The notes under the pieces: model-generated
Told to the model about the DNA's origin: nothing
The model's input: the letters and a program-made list of their open reading frames with translations, nothing else
The model's database searches: none
Shown: positions 51,833 through 59,775 of the stretch, piece by piece
Position numbering within the stretch: position 1 is the stretch's first letter
Layout of the letters: each line of letters opens with the position of its first letter
Program-made: the position numbers and the translations under genes
Assembly: GCF_024158745.1 (NCBI RefSeq)
Contig: NZ_JAMZAW010000033.1
Coordinates: forward strand, 26,893 to 90,892
Origin: Paenibacillus tyrphae
GTDB lineage: Bacteria > Bacillota > Bacilli > Paenibacillales > NBRC-103111
Length of the DNA: 64,000 nucleotides
Direction: 5' to 3'

Positions 51833-52801
51833 ATGACGGAGCTGGAAGACCGATTCGAAGAGGATGGAAACGAACAAGAGGAGCAGGATGATTCCGGCTT
51901 TGCCCGGGTTTATATGGTGGAGCTGCTGTACAAGACGAAGCCGGAGCTGTCCCGCGAGGCGCTGTACGCGAAGATGGAAGCCTATACGGGGCAGGTTGAC
52001 GTTCCGGATGATGAGGATACCGAGGACGAAGAGGACGAGGCCGATGTTCCCGGTCTTGCCGTCTGGGAAGCGGAAGATCCGGACCCAAGCAACGAAACGC
52101 TGATGTTTTTCCATCTTAACTATAAAGTCGCTTATGCGGAAGGCGAACTTCCGGCGCAAACGTGCATATTCCGGACCGATGAGGAGACGAAGCCGGAAAA
52201 GTACGAAACAGCTTTGCAGCAAGCGTGGGATTGGCCCGAAGCCCGCGAGACGATGGGAGCATGCCGGCATTCCGTGCTGCTTACCGATTTCTGCGCCGCA
52301 GGCCTTCCTTATAAAGAACGGCTGGAGCTGTTCCAGAATGCGCTGCGGGCTCTGCTGGAGGTTGCTCCGTGCGACGCCCTCTATTGGAGCGCTAGCGACA
52401 AAATCGTAGATCCGGAGCAGTACCAGAGCGCTCTCGCGGAAGGGCAGACGCTGTATGGAGCGATGAACGTCAGATTTTATAACGTTCAGGGCAGGGGAGC
52501 TGAGCGCCGGGAGTTTTTGATGGACACGACCGGTCTTGCCGCACTGGGACTGCCGGATCTGCAGTGTCATTTTTACGATATGGAGCCGGGAGAAGTCGCC
52601 TCTGTCCTGGGTGATCTCGGCTATTACCTGTATAACCGGGGAGACGTCATTCAGGACGGCGAGACGGTTGGTTGGACGGAGCAGCAGCGCTGGCGCTGCG
52701 AGCATCAGTATGCACTGGCGGCGCCACGCCGTTACGTGCTGGACTTGGATCCGGGCGAGCCTTACTATGCCGGCAGACAGCATCACGACGAAAACCGATA
52801 A
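51833..52801 (+). CDS. DUF4261-type protein with acidic N-terminus
   Basis: Cytosolic protein of 322 aa. The first 75 residues are strongly acidic (a DDEDTEDEEDEAD stretch near 59-71). The C-terminal two-thirds fit the DUF4261 pattern, including VLLTDFCAAG, DALYWSAS and MDTTGLAALGLPDLQCHFYD. DUF4261 has no settled function; relatives are found near immunity-type genes. AAGAGGAG precedes the ATG. It is first of three genes on the same strand with gaps of 21 and 46 bases. Confidence 0.75.
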   Translation: MTELEDRFEEDGNEQEEQDDSGFARVYMVELLYKTKPELSREALYAKMEAYTGQVDVPDDEDTEDEEDEADVPGLAVWEAEDPDPSNETLMFFHLNYKVAYAEGELPAQTCIFRTDEETKPEKYETALQQAWDWPEARETMGACRHSVLLTDFCAAGLPYKERLELFQNALRALLEVAPCDALYWSASDKIVDPEQYQSALAEGQTLYGAMNVRFYNVQGRGAERREFLMDTTGLAALGLPDLQCHFYDMEPGEVASVLGDLGYYLYNRGDVIQDGETVGWTEQQRWRCEHQYALAAPRRYVLDLDPGEPYYAGRQHHDENR

Positions 52802-52822
52802 TGCGGGAGGCGGGACGATCGT

Positions 52823-54508
52823 ATGGATAGCATGCTGGAAGATCTCATCAACGAAATGAAGAAAGCCATTGAGCAATGGTTCGAATTCATTGGCGATAAG
52901 GATGCGGAACAAATTGTGAAGCGTACCCCGCTGCAGGTCGGGATTCATGACTACGGTCTGCTGGAGTACGCCAAGGGCAGAGTCAGCGTGACGGACTCGG
53001 AGCTCGATTTCTTGTCGCCGAAAGTCAAGACTCGGCTGGGTGAGCCTGCCGAGCCATTGTCGGAGGAACAGGTCCGGGAGCAGATCATCCCGCGCTTGGC
53101 TGCATTCATGCAGCAGCAATTGGACAGTCTTCCGTCCCCGGCTTTAATCGATTATAACTTTACACTCTGGGGAAAGTTTCGCGTGCAGGAAGGCGAAGTG
53201 ACGCTCCCTATTCTCCAGCATATCGATGAGGCGAAGAAGAAGCGGCTGCTGAATTCCATCGCTTCTTATATCCAAACGAAGCTCGATGACGGGAAGTACC
53301 CTACCAAGCCGCTGGAGACGTTCTTTCTCTCCAGACACTTGCTCGACGAGAAATTATTTCCCGACCTAGATGCAGGGCGGATCCTTTCCGTGTTCGAGAA
53401 CATTTTGGAGCTGAATAAAGGGAAGAAAGAGCGGCTTGCCGAGCATCGTTCGAATATCGTGAACGCTCTGCGGAATTGGGTGGAGGAAACGTTTCTGCCC
53501 CGTTATTTCGAGATTCGGAAAGAGCAGTGGAATGAAGCCGAGTATACGAGAAAAAGCGATATTAAACTCGAAGATACCGAGCAAGGGCCGATTGAGCTGC
53601 TGTTATATACGGCGGTGTCCATTATTAAATATGAGCCTTCTTACAGCAAAAGCACGGGGCTTGCCTTCCTGGAACGGGCCGTCGAGCTGGGAAGCGCCAG
53701 GGCATCCCGCTACCTGAAGGAAGGCAGCGGAACGTTTGCCAAGGAAGATGTACATGTCCGCGACGAGTTTGTGGAATGCACGGCCAATGACGTTTTCTCT
53801 ACCGTAACGATTACCATTAAGCAGGAAGCCGAGGAGAGCTACGCGCGTGCGCTGCGGTTTATTTGCCGCTTGCTGCAGCAAGGGTTCCCCAAAAACTATC
53901 AGATTAAGCTGAAATCCGGCGTCAAGCAGTTTTTGCCCATCAAAGGATTAGCGAAGTCAGGGACACATCGTTTCTTCGCCAACGCCATGGAATACCCGAA
54001 GCTGCACCCGCTGCTGGAGGAATATGCCCGCGAAGCGATGGAAGAGTTCGAATGGTATGCGGATACGGAAGACGAGAAGAGCTGCATGCCGGGCAGCTAT
54101 GCCGTCTTCGGCCTCGGCTTGGCGGACCGGAGTTACTTTGCGCTGGTAGAGGATTATATGAAGCAGGTGGATGACGAGCACCAGTCCGTGCAAAATGACT
54201 TCACGGTTGCTTTCGTCGAACGGTATGGCGTGAATGCGGAGACCATCCCCACGCTAGTGACGTGCTTGCTGCACAGCACCGACTCGATCAAGCTGAAGAT
54301 CAAGCCCGCGATGGAAGAGGAAGCCAATACAAGACTGCTGCTCGAGCAGGTTAGCGGCCTTCAGCCTTATGAAGTGGAGCATATCGTCTATCCGATTTGG
54401 GGCGGCGTGGAAAAGCTTAAGACTGCCGGCGCCAAAGCCAAAGGGGAGAAGGCGGTATTGCTATCGGAGCTAGTGCAGGCTGCATCCTCCAAGAGAAGCC
54501 AGCGCTAG
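52823..54508 (+). CDS. Uncharacterised 561-aa protein
   Basis: Mainly helical cytosolic protein with no signal peptide or membrane segment. I do not recognise it with confidence; DUF6138 is a possible match. Notable stretches are a region rich in charged helices (about 120-250), a Sel1/TPR-like piece (STGLAFLERAVELGSARASR near 275) and a C-terminal half with HPLLEEYAREAMEEFEWY. It is translated just after the DUF4261 gene, so the two probably act together. No catalytic motif is evident. Confidence 0.75.
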   Translation: MDSMLEDLINEMKKAIEQWFEFIGDKDAEQIVKRTPLQVGIHDYGLLEYAKGRVSVTDSELDFLSPKVKTRLGEPAEPLSEEQVREQIIPRLAAFMQQQLDSLPSPALIDYNFTLWGKFRVQEGEVTLPILQHIDEAKKKRLLNSIASYIQTKLDDGKYPTKPLETFFLSRHLLDEKLFPDLDAGRILSVFENILELNKGKKERLAEHRSNIVNALRNWVEETFLPRYFEIRKEQWNEAEYTRKSDIKLEDTEQGPIELLLYTAVSIIKYEPSYSKSTGLAFLERAVELGSARASRYLKEGSGTFAKEDVHVRDEFVECTANDVFSTVTITIKQEAEESYARALRFICRLLQQGFPKNYQIKLKSGVKQFLPIKGLAKSGTHRFFANAMEYPKLHPLLEEYAREAMEEFEWYADTEDEKSCMPGSYAVFGLGLADRSYFALVEDYMKQVDDEHQSVQNDFTVAFVERYGVNAETIPTLVTCLLHSTDSIKLKIKPAMEEEANTRLLLEQVSGLQPYEVEHIVYPIWGGVEKLKTAGAKAKGEKAVLLSELVQAASSKRSQR

Positions 54509-54554
54509 GCAACGTTAGAAGAAGGATAAGTGATATAGACAAGGCGAGGGTGCT

Positions 54555-55655
54555 ATGGAAAGAACGTTAACGGACAGAATCAGCAACAAAACATGGTCGA
54601 TTCAGCAAACCGGGAATCAAGTTCTTATCTCAAGCAACGGAGGCAAGGCGAAAGAAAAAGTCTTTGATGAGCCGGGGCAAGCGGCAAAGTATGTACAAAA
54701 GGAAACGTGGAGCAGGCTGAAAAAAGGGTTTGTGCTGCATAACCCGCAGGCAGGAGCCGGACAGCCGGTCCTGCACCGTTACATCGGAGGCGGCTACACC
54801 GGCTTTATGCCGCTGGCTGCGATGGAGGATACGAACACGTTCTTTTGCAGCTATGTGGTGGGCCAGTTTGAAAAAGAAGAGATTTATCTCATGGACGATC
54901 AAGGGGAGAAACAAACAACCTACGAGCTTCCGGGACAGCAGTTAATCTTAGATATGCGGCACTGTGCCGAACAGAACGTACTGCTGTTGAATATTGACCA
55001 TCATATTGTCGGACTTTCTCTGGGCAATGGCGAGATGGAGCGATACACTCCCAAAATGCCGGCGAGCACGCTGTCGGTATCCGGCTCGACGGCGCTCTGG
55101 TACGATAAGTCCAGCCTAGTCGCCTATGATCTGGGGACGAATACCGTCCGCTATACGAGACAAGTGGAATGCGAGAAGTATGGCGGACATAGTACGCAGC
55201 TTTGCGCCGTACTGTCGCACGACGGCCGCCTGATGGCGTATTGTACACATACCGGTGAAATCGTAATCGTCGATATGACGACCATGCAGGAACATATGAT
55301 CGCAAAAGACAAAAATGCGATGACGTCGAGCATGGCTTTTTCACCGGACGACCGATTGTTGTTCACGCAGGAGCAGTACGGTTCATGGTCGCTTAAGTGC
55401 TACGACCTGAGCACAATGACCGGATACAGGGACTGGATGACGACGGATATAAAAAGCTTTGCGATCCATGAACGCAGAAGACTGCTCGCCGTGTACAACT
55501 ACGGCAAGATTCAGCTGTTCGACCTCCAGACGATGAAACCGACGATGTCGTTTGAGGTTGAGCATGTTGTGAAAAACTGCACCCTAACCTTTACACAGGA
55601 TTACCTCGCCGTCTATACGGATTATGGCTGCGTGAGCCTCTATGCACTTGCATAA
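54555..55655 (+). CDS. WGR-like domain plus beta-propeller protein
   Basis: Cytosolic protein of 366 aa. The first 60 residues resemble a WGR domain (TWSIQQTGNQVLISSNGG, then VFDEPGQAAKYVQKETWSRL, KKGF), a fold seen in PARPs and bacterial MolR-type proteins. The rest is a six- or seven-bladed propeller of WD40-like repeats (for example AVLSHDGRLMAYCTHTGEIV and SSMAFSPDDRLLFTQEQYGS). Probably a protein or nucleic-acid binding scaffold. It is third gene of the module and is closed by a terminator. Confidence 0.7.
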   Translation: MERTLTDRISNKTWSIQQTGNQVLISSNGGKAKEKVFDEPGQAAKYVQKETWSRLKKGFVLHNPQAGAGQPVLHRYIGGGYTGFMPLAAMEDTNTFFCSYVVGQFEKEEIYLMDDQGEKQTTYELPGQQLILDMRHCAEQNVLLLNIDHHIVGLSLGNGEMERYTPKMPASTLSVSGSTALWYDKSSLVAYDLGTNTVRYTRQVECEKYGGHSTQLCAVLSHDGRLMAYCTHTGEIVIVDMTTMQEHMIAKDKNAMTSSMAFSPDDRLLFTQEQYGSWSLKCYDLSTMTGYRDWMTTDIKSFAIHERRRLLAVYNYGKIQLFDLQTMKPTMSFEVEHVVKNCTLTFTQDYLAVYTDYGCVSLYALA

Positions 55656-55657
55656 CT

Positions 55658-55706
55658 AAAAAAACAAGCCGGAGCGCAATTTCGGTTGCACTCCAGGCTT
55701 GTTTTT
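55658..55706. terminator. Bidirectional terminator between the propeller gene and reverse-strand small genes
   Basis: AAAAACAAGCC and GGCTTGTTTTT form the stem, with an inner GGAG(C/T)GCAA-type pairing. Convergent genes use both faces. Confidence 0.9.
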
Positions 55707-55714
55707 CATTTGCT

Positions 55715-55876
55715 TTATAGCTGATCCGCATTTGAAGATGGCTTGCCATAGGGATCGAGATTTTCGTCTCCAATGATATCGACATAATCTTTGGCGCCTT
55801 CAGGAACCGTCAATAAATCTGCCGCTTCCGCCGTAGTCTCAAGATTTTCAATGCCTGTCTGAGTTTCTTTATCCAT
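55715..55876 (-). CDS. Small acidic protein, 53 aa
   Basis: Begins MDKETQTGIENLETTAEAAD and ends PYGKPSSNADQL. It is preceded by a perfect AGGAGGTAACG ribosome site, which is the main reason to believe it. It is acidic with no membrane segment. Function unknown; small acidic proteins of this kind are common in spore formers. It lies 15 bases after a second small gene. Confidence 0.7.
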   Translation of the reverse strand: MDKETQTGIENLETTAEAADLLTVPEGAKDYVDIIGDENLDPYGKPSSNADQL

Positions 55877-55891
55877 CGTTACCTCCTGTAT

Positions 55892-56041
55892 TTATTCAAT
55901 TGAATATCCATCCAATTTCTCACGATCTCCGATTTCTTGGGTATCGTCCGTTCTAAATCCGTCACGTTCGTGTGATGCAAGGTCCTCATAGACCGTTTCG
56001 GGATTTCCGTCCGTTTCTTTTTCCAGCTTATCTTGCGGCAT
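55892..56041 (-). CDS. Small acidic protein, 49 aa
   Basis: Begins MPQDKLEKETDGNPETVYED and ends LDGYSIE. AAAGGAGATG eight bases before the ATG is a strong ribosome site; the longer frame upstream has none. Rich in Asp, Glu and Lys, it is hydrophilic throughout. Together with the next small gene it forms a likely two-gene operon, perhaps expressed in spores (inference). Confidence 0.65.
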   Translation of the reverse strand: MPQDKLEKETDGNPETVYEDLASHERDGFRTDDTQEIGDREKLDGYSIE

Positions 56042-56104
56042 GGCTTCATCTCCTTTACAATGGATATCATTTACAGCCGGTAGCATTTTTATTCTAATTA
56101 AAAA

Positions 56105-56123
56105 GACCGCCAAGCATGGCGGC
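56105..56123 (-). terminator. Distal terminator of cse60 (left flank of repeat D)
   Basis: Read on the reverse strand: GGCCGCCATGCTTGGCGG then TCTTTTTAATT. This copy of the hairpin has the T-tract. Confidence 0.75.
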
Positions 56124-56126
56124 CTG

Positions 56127-56338
56127 AGTGTTGAGAAAGTAGGCTTTTACAAAAATAGAGATGCATACGGAGGTGGGGTATCTACTGGAGGAGCGATAGC
56201 GTTCGCCTTTGTCTGCGGGAAATACCCGCTGTTAAGCGGCTTCAATCAAAATTTCCCGCGGACAACAGCGACCGGAAGTAGATACCCCACCCACTTGTAT
56301 ACCTCTACTATTTCAATTCACTACTTTCTCAACAAGCT
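56127..56338. repeat. Palindromic intergenic repeat, copy D (full, inverted relative to A and C)
   Basis: Edges GTGTTGAGAAAGTAGG and ACTTTCTCAACAAGCT. The 15-bp stem GGTGGGGTATCTACT (56172-56186) pairs perfectly with 56277-56291. The inner hairpin is GCGGGAAATACCCGCTGTTA with a second arm of AAAATTTCCCGCGG. It lies between small-gene promoters and cse60. Confidence 0.88.
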
Positions 56339-56340
56339 CT

Positions 56341-56359
56341 CCGCCAAGCATGGAGGCTT
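56341..56359 (-). terminator. Gene-proximal copy of a duplicated terminator hairpin (right flank of repeat D)
   Basis: CCGCCAAGCATGGAGGCTT, overlapping the cse60 stop codon. No T-tract follows on the reverse strand. It is close in sequence to the copy at 56105-56123. Confidence 0.65.
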
Positions 56360-56549
56360 ACTTATCCTGTGTCCGGTAGACAACCAGGATCGTGCTTCTT
56401 TGATATTCCCCTTTGTCGGGTTTGCTTTTGATAATGGACCCGTAGCTTATACTTACAATTTGATCTTCCGCCAATGTGGCCAGAAATTCATTGCAGCTTT
56501 TCTCGGCAAGCCTGACGTCGGAATCAAGAAACTCTTTCACTTGAATCAT
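56358..56549 (-). CDS. cse60: Cse60-like sporulation protein
   Basis: Protein of 63 aa with the Cse60 layout: MIQVKEFLDSDVRLAEK, then SCNEFLATLAEDQIVSISYG and the final STILVVYRTQDK. Cse60 of Bacillus subtilis is made in the mother cell under SigE; its role is not settled. The start is ATG 56549 with GAAAGGTG just upstream; the longer frame begins too far away. Evidence that the organism is a spore former. Confidence 0.8.
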   Translation of the reverse strand: MIQVKEFLDSDVRLAEKSCNEFLATLAEDQIVSISYGSIIKSKPDKGEYQRSTILVVYRTQDK

Positions 56550-56806
56550 GCTTTTCACCTTTCTTGGCTTATGATTTTGACCCGTCATACATTAAATGTA
56601 AAAAACCGCTTTCATGCAGTAAGGCATCCCGCCCGATAGAGTGGAATGCCTTACCAAATTGACCATAACATATAACAACTATGGAGTCAAACCTGCTAGA
56701 TTCTAACGAAGAATCCTATCCTATTGTGGAAATGAAATTTTGAATTGGTTATGATAGGAGGGGAAACCATACGAGAACCGGATACGAGGAGAGCGAGCAC
56801 ATCCTA

Positions 56807-57226
56807 ATGAGATATAATGGCATTCGTGAGATCATCGAAAGAGAGCCTTCGAGGCATCAGTTTGAAAAAATATCGGAAGCGGAGCTGGAAAAAGAAATCA
56901 TCGACGGGATTCCGCAAGATTTTGTTGATTTTTTGAAAGAAATCGGTCAGGGGACTTTGGCTGATGAATTTTTCCAATTTTTCGGCTGTTTAGTGCAGGC
57001 TGATGAGTTTTACGATGAGTTAATTCGTGAAGAAGACCATGAAGAGCTCAAAGACGTTCTACTATTTGGACGTATATGTACCGGCGATGCGGTAGGTTTT
57101 TTAACAACGGATGAGTGGTCTATTGTCGAAATATGGCACGACGATGATCTAACCCTTCATCCCGTAGAGGAAGCGACATTTGAGGAATATATCAATCATT
57201 TGTTTTCGCCCAAAGGAGAACATTAA
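56807..57226 (+). CDS. SUKH/SMI1-KNR4-type immunity protein
   Basis: Cytosolic protein of 139 aa with SUKH features: early IPQDFVDFLKEIGQGTLADE (the conserved LP..Y..FL...NG region), a central FGRICTGDAVGFLTTDEWSI and a late VEEATFEEYINHLF. SUKH proteins neutralise toxins of polymorphic-toxin and contact-dependent systems, many of them nucleases. No toxin gene is beside it. It is first of seven genes on the same strand up to 60204. It is visibly more AT-rich than the sugar loci. Confidence 0.8.
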   Translation: MRYNGIREIIEREPSRHQFEKISEAELEKEIIDGIPQDFVDFLKEIGQGTLADEFFQFFGCLVQADEFYDELIREEDHEELKDVLLFGRICTGDAVGFLTTDEWSIVEIWHDDDLTLHPVEEATFEEYINHLFSPKGEH

Positions 57227-57577
57227 ATGGATGAGAAATTGCTTAAAAAAATTGTAATGAACGTCCCCTTTTCCTATCCGCTGGCGGAAGGAACCACGAT
57301 TCAGAAAAATGCCAACGATCCGAAGCTGCAAGTGAAGTGCTGTTATCTTACCGTCGTAAATAAAAGCGATCATACGGGAATCGAGGTCTTTATTAAACCG
57401 GACACCTATTTCTTGATTACGAAGGCCACTTATAATTATGACACCTTTGAAATGACAGTGGTCAGGCAGCTGGAGAATATCTCCGTTCATTATAATGAAC
57501 TTCCGGATTACATCGGGCAAGAAAATATGAACCTGATTGACGACCGGCTGTCTTATTATTTGTTTAAATCCCTGTAG
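57227..57577 (+). CDS. Uncharacterised 116-aa protein in the immunity-gene run
   Basis: Begins on the base after the previous stop (TAAATG), so co-translation is likely. Predicted mixed alpha/beta, with strands CCYLTVVNKSDHTGIEVFI and YFLITKATYNYDTFEMTVV. I do not recognise the family; its size and position suggest another immunity protein, but that is inference only. Confidence 0.65.
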   Translation: MDEKLLKKIVMNVPFSYPLAEGTTIQKNANDPKLQVKCCYLTVVNKSDHTGIEVFIKPDTYFLITKATYNYDTFEMTVVRQLENISVHYNELPDYIGQENMNLIDDRLSYYLFKSL

Positions 57578-57632
57578 CGGGAGAAAATACATTTTTCATG
57601 ACGATGATCATTTTCGGGAGCGTGGAGACCTC

Positions 57633-58268
57633 ATGGCCTGGATACTGGATAATGCCGTCGACCGTCATAAAGAAGCACCGTATACGTTTTATATTCCGAG
57701 CGATGAAGTCTTGGACCGGCTGCAGGCGGGCGACTTGGTCAAGCTCATCTTTATGGCGGAAGAAACGCTGGATAACGGCTGTGGAGCCGAAAGAATGTGG
57801 GTAAAAATTGTCGAGCGGAATGCGTCCGATTTCCGTGGGGAATTGGTCAATCATCCGGTATACTTAGAATCTCCGCAGTATGGAGATACGATTTGTTTCA
57901 ACACGGTACATATTTGCAGCACGCAATTAGAGGACCCGAGCTCGAAAGAAATGGATTATTATTACGATTACAAGGTCATCGTGAGTCATGACGTTCTGGA
58001 GAGAGAACAATTTAATTTTATGATGAAAGATGAGCCGAACAACGAACAGGACACGGGATGGATGTTTTTCAGCGGGTACGAGGATGACGACTATAATGCG
58101 GACAGCGCAAATTTTCAAGTCGTTTCCTTGGGGGTCGTATTAAATATGGACGATTCGATCATTCCCTATCTGGATGCCGAGCCTTCGAGCGCCTACGAAA
58201 GAGACTTGGAATCCGGCAAGTTTGTATTCGTCGAAGATTATGATTGGGACGCGTACTACAGTGAATAG
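57633..58268 (+). CDS. DUF2185/Imm33-type immunity protein
   Basis: Cytosolic acidic protein of 211 aa. The N-terminal half matches the Imm33 (DUF2185) pattern: YIPSDEVLDRLQAGDLVKLI, ERMWVKIVERNASDFRGEL and YGDTICFNTVHI. The C-terminal part (about 130-211) is rich in Asp/Tyr, including GWMFFSGYEDDDYN. The upstream open frame overlaps the previous gene without a ribosome site; GTGGAG precedes ATG 57633. Such proteins often sit in immunity gene arrays. Confidence 0.8.
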   Translation: MAWILDNAVDRHKEAPYTFYIPSDEVLDRLQAGDLVKLIFMAEETLDNGCGAERMWVKIVERNASDFRGELVNHPVYLESPQYGDTICFNTVHICSTQLEDPSSKEMDYYYDYKVIVSHDVLEREQFNFMMKDEPNNEQDTGWMFFSGYEDDDYNADSANFQVVSLGVVLNMDDSIIPYLDAEPSSAYERDLESGKFVFVEDYDWDAYYSE

Positions 58269-58314
58269 CGAGACTATAGAGTGTACGAATAAAGCTTGCC
58301 AAAGGGGGTCATAA

Positions 58315-58554
58315 ATGATGGTAGAATGTCCACACTGCACGAAGCCTACGGCGTTCCAAAGGCACTGTTCCCATTGCGGAACCATTCTGCAGCATACGGT
58401 CGAAGAGAAATTCGAGCTGCTTAGCGAGGCTGTCGAGAAGGCGCTGAAGAAAGAACGCCAAAAGCGAAAAAAGAAGAGGCGGATCAAACTGCTTATTGCC
58501 GGAGTCGTCATTTTACTGGCCGTTTATGTGGGGGTAAAAAGCGTCGGAGCGTAA
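58315..58554 (+). CDS. Small zinc-ribbon membrane protein
   Basis: Protein of 79 aa. A Cys4 zinc ribbon (CPHCTKPTAFQRHCSHCG) leads, then a charged Lys/Arg-rich helix (about 38-57) and one C-terminal membrane segment (about 58-74). AAAGGGGG precedes the ATG. It lies between the immunity genes and the Thg1-like gene on the same strand. Function unknown. Confidence 0.75.
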   Translation: MMVECPHCTKPTAFQRHCSHCGTILQHTVEEKFELLSEAVEKALKKERQKRKKKRRIKLLIAGVVILLAVYVGVKSVGA

Positions 58555-58578
58555 AAAACATGAAAAGAGGGGCAAGCC

Positions 58579-59316
58579 ATGAAAAAAGATGAGTTCGGAA
58601 ACCGAATGAAGGAGTATGAACATGCGTTTCGGCACAGCTTGCCTCGCCGTCTTCCGATTATTGTCAGAATCGACGGCTGTCATTTTCATTCTTTTACCCG
58701 TGGCATGAAGAAGCCCTTTGACGAGATATTGACCCACGCCCTGTGGGAAACGTGCAAGTACCTTGCGCAAAATATCATGGGATGTAAAATCGTGTATCAT
58801 CAAAGCGACGAGATTTCCTTATTGCTCACCAATTATGATAAATTAACAACCAAGTCATGGTTCGAGAACAATATCCAAAAGATCGTTTCCGTATCCGCCT
58901 CCATGGCCACGGCAAAGTTCAACGAAGAGATGCGCAAGATCGATCCGGATACGCCTTTGGCGACTTTCGACAGCAGGGTCTGGGTGCTTCCGCACGATGA
59001 AGTCACCAATTATTTTGTCTGGAGACAGCAAGACGCCACGAAAAACAGCATATCGATGGTGGCCCAGGCCAACTTTCCGCATAAGGAACTGCAAGGACTC
59101 GATGGAAAGCAGCTTCAAGACAAGCTCTTTCTGGAGAAAGGAATCAATTGGAACGATCTGCCTGTATGGCAGAAGCGCGGAGTATGCATCACCAAGCAGC
59201 AGTACTATAAAGGCGAAGCCTTAAGAAGCAAATGGGATGTGGATTACGAGACGCCGATCTTCTCGCAGCATAGGGAATACGTGAATCAGTATGTTTATTT
59301 GGACGAGGGGGAGTAG
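58579..59316 (+). CDS. Thg1-like tRNA 3'-5' polymerase / tRNA(His) guanylyltransferase-like protein
   Basis: Protein of 245 aa matching the Thg1/TLP superfamily, which adds nucleotides in the 3'-5' direction at tRNA 5' ends. Metal-binding Asp32 lies in RIDGCHFHSFTRG and Asp77-Glu78 in HQSDEISLLL, the two carboxylate sites of the polymerase-like palm. SASMATAKFNEEM and FDSRVWVLP follow, as in Thg1. Bacterial TLPs generally repair 5'-truncated tRNAs rather than add G-1, because bacterial tRNA(His) carries G-1 in its gene. GAGGGG precedes the ATG. It is followed after two bases by a kinase-like gene and then an HD gene. Confidence 0.9.
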   Translation: MKKDEFGNRMKEYEHAFRHSLPRRLPIIVRIDGCHFHSFTRGMKKPFDEILTHALWETCKYLAQNIMGCKIVYHQSDEISLLLTNYDKLTTKSWFENNIQKIVSVSASMATAKFNEEMRKIDPDTPLATFDSRVWVLPHDEVTNYFVWRQQDATKNSISMVAQANFPHKELQGLDGKQLQDKLFLEKGINWNDLPVWQKRGVCITKQQYYKGEALRSKWDVDYETPIFSQHREYVNQYVYLDEGE

Positions 59317-59318
59317 GC

Positions 59319-59753
59319 TTGGAGTGCGTCCTGTTCATTGGAATTCAGGCTTCCGGCAAATCGACCTTCTACAAAGAAAAGTTTTTTAATACGCACATCC
59401 GAATTAACTTGGACATGCTCAAGACCAGACACCGGGAAGATATCTACGTGGCCGCCTCCATCGAAGCGAAGCAGCCGTTCGTCGTCGATAATACGAATCC
59501 CACCGCCGAGGACCGAAAAAAATATATTGAGGCCGCGAAGAAGGGGAGGTTCAAGGTGACCGGCTATTATTTTGAGCCGGATTTTGCGGAATCCATGAAG
59601 CGCAATGAACTGAGGGCAGGGGCCGAAAAGATTCCGGAAGTCGGCATAAAAAGCGTACTTAAGAAGTTGACCCCGCCCAACGCCGATGAAGGATTCGACG
59701 AATTGTACAAAGTGATTTCGCAGAACGGCAAGTTTATCGTATCAGAGCTATAA
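59319..59753 (+). CDS. P-loop polynucleotide-kinase-like protein
   Basis: Protein of 144 aa with Walker A GIQASGKST (8-16), then RINLDMLK with Asp32 where T4 Pnk-type kinases have their general base, and a lid region VDNTNPTAEDRKKY. These features point to the polynucleotide 5'-kinase branch of P-loop kinases. It starts with TTG, six bases after GGGGGAG, two bases beyond the stop of the Thg1-like gene. Its place suggests 5'-end phosphorylation of damaged RNA; a small-molecule kinase is the alternative. Confidence 0.82.
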   Translation: MECVLFIGIQASGKSTFYKEKFFNTHIRINLDMLKTRHREDIYVAASIEAKQPFVVDNTNPTAEDRKKYIEAAKKGRFKVTGYYFEPDFAESMKRNELRAGAEKIPEVGIKSVLKKLTPPNADEGFDELYKVISQNGKFIVSEL

Positions 59754-59775
59754 CCTTATAAAAGGAGAATGTGAC

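Noticed and set aside
54555..55655. Treating the WGR-propeller gene as a PARP-like enzyme
   Set aside because: Only the WGR-like segment is present; there is no ADP-ribosyltransferase domain.
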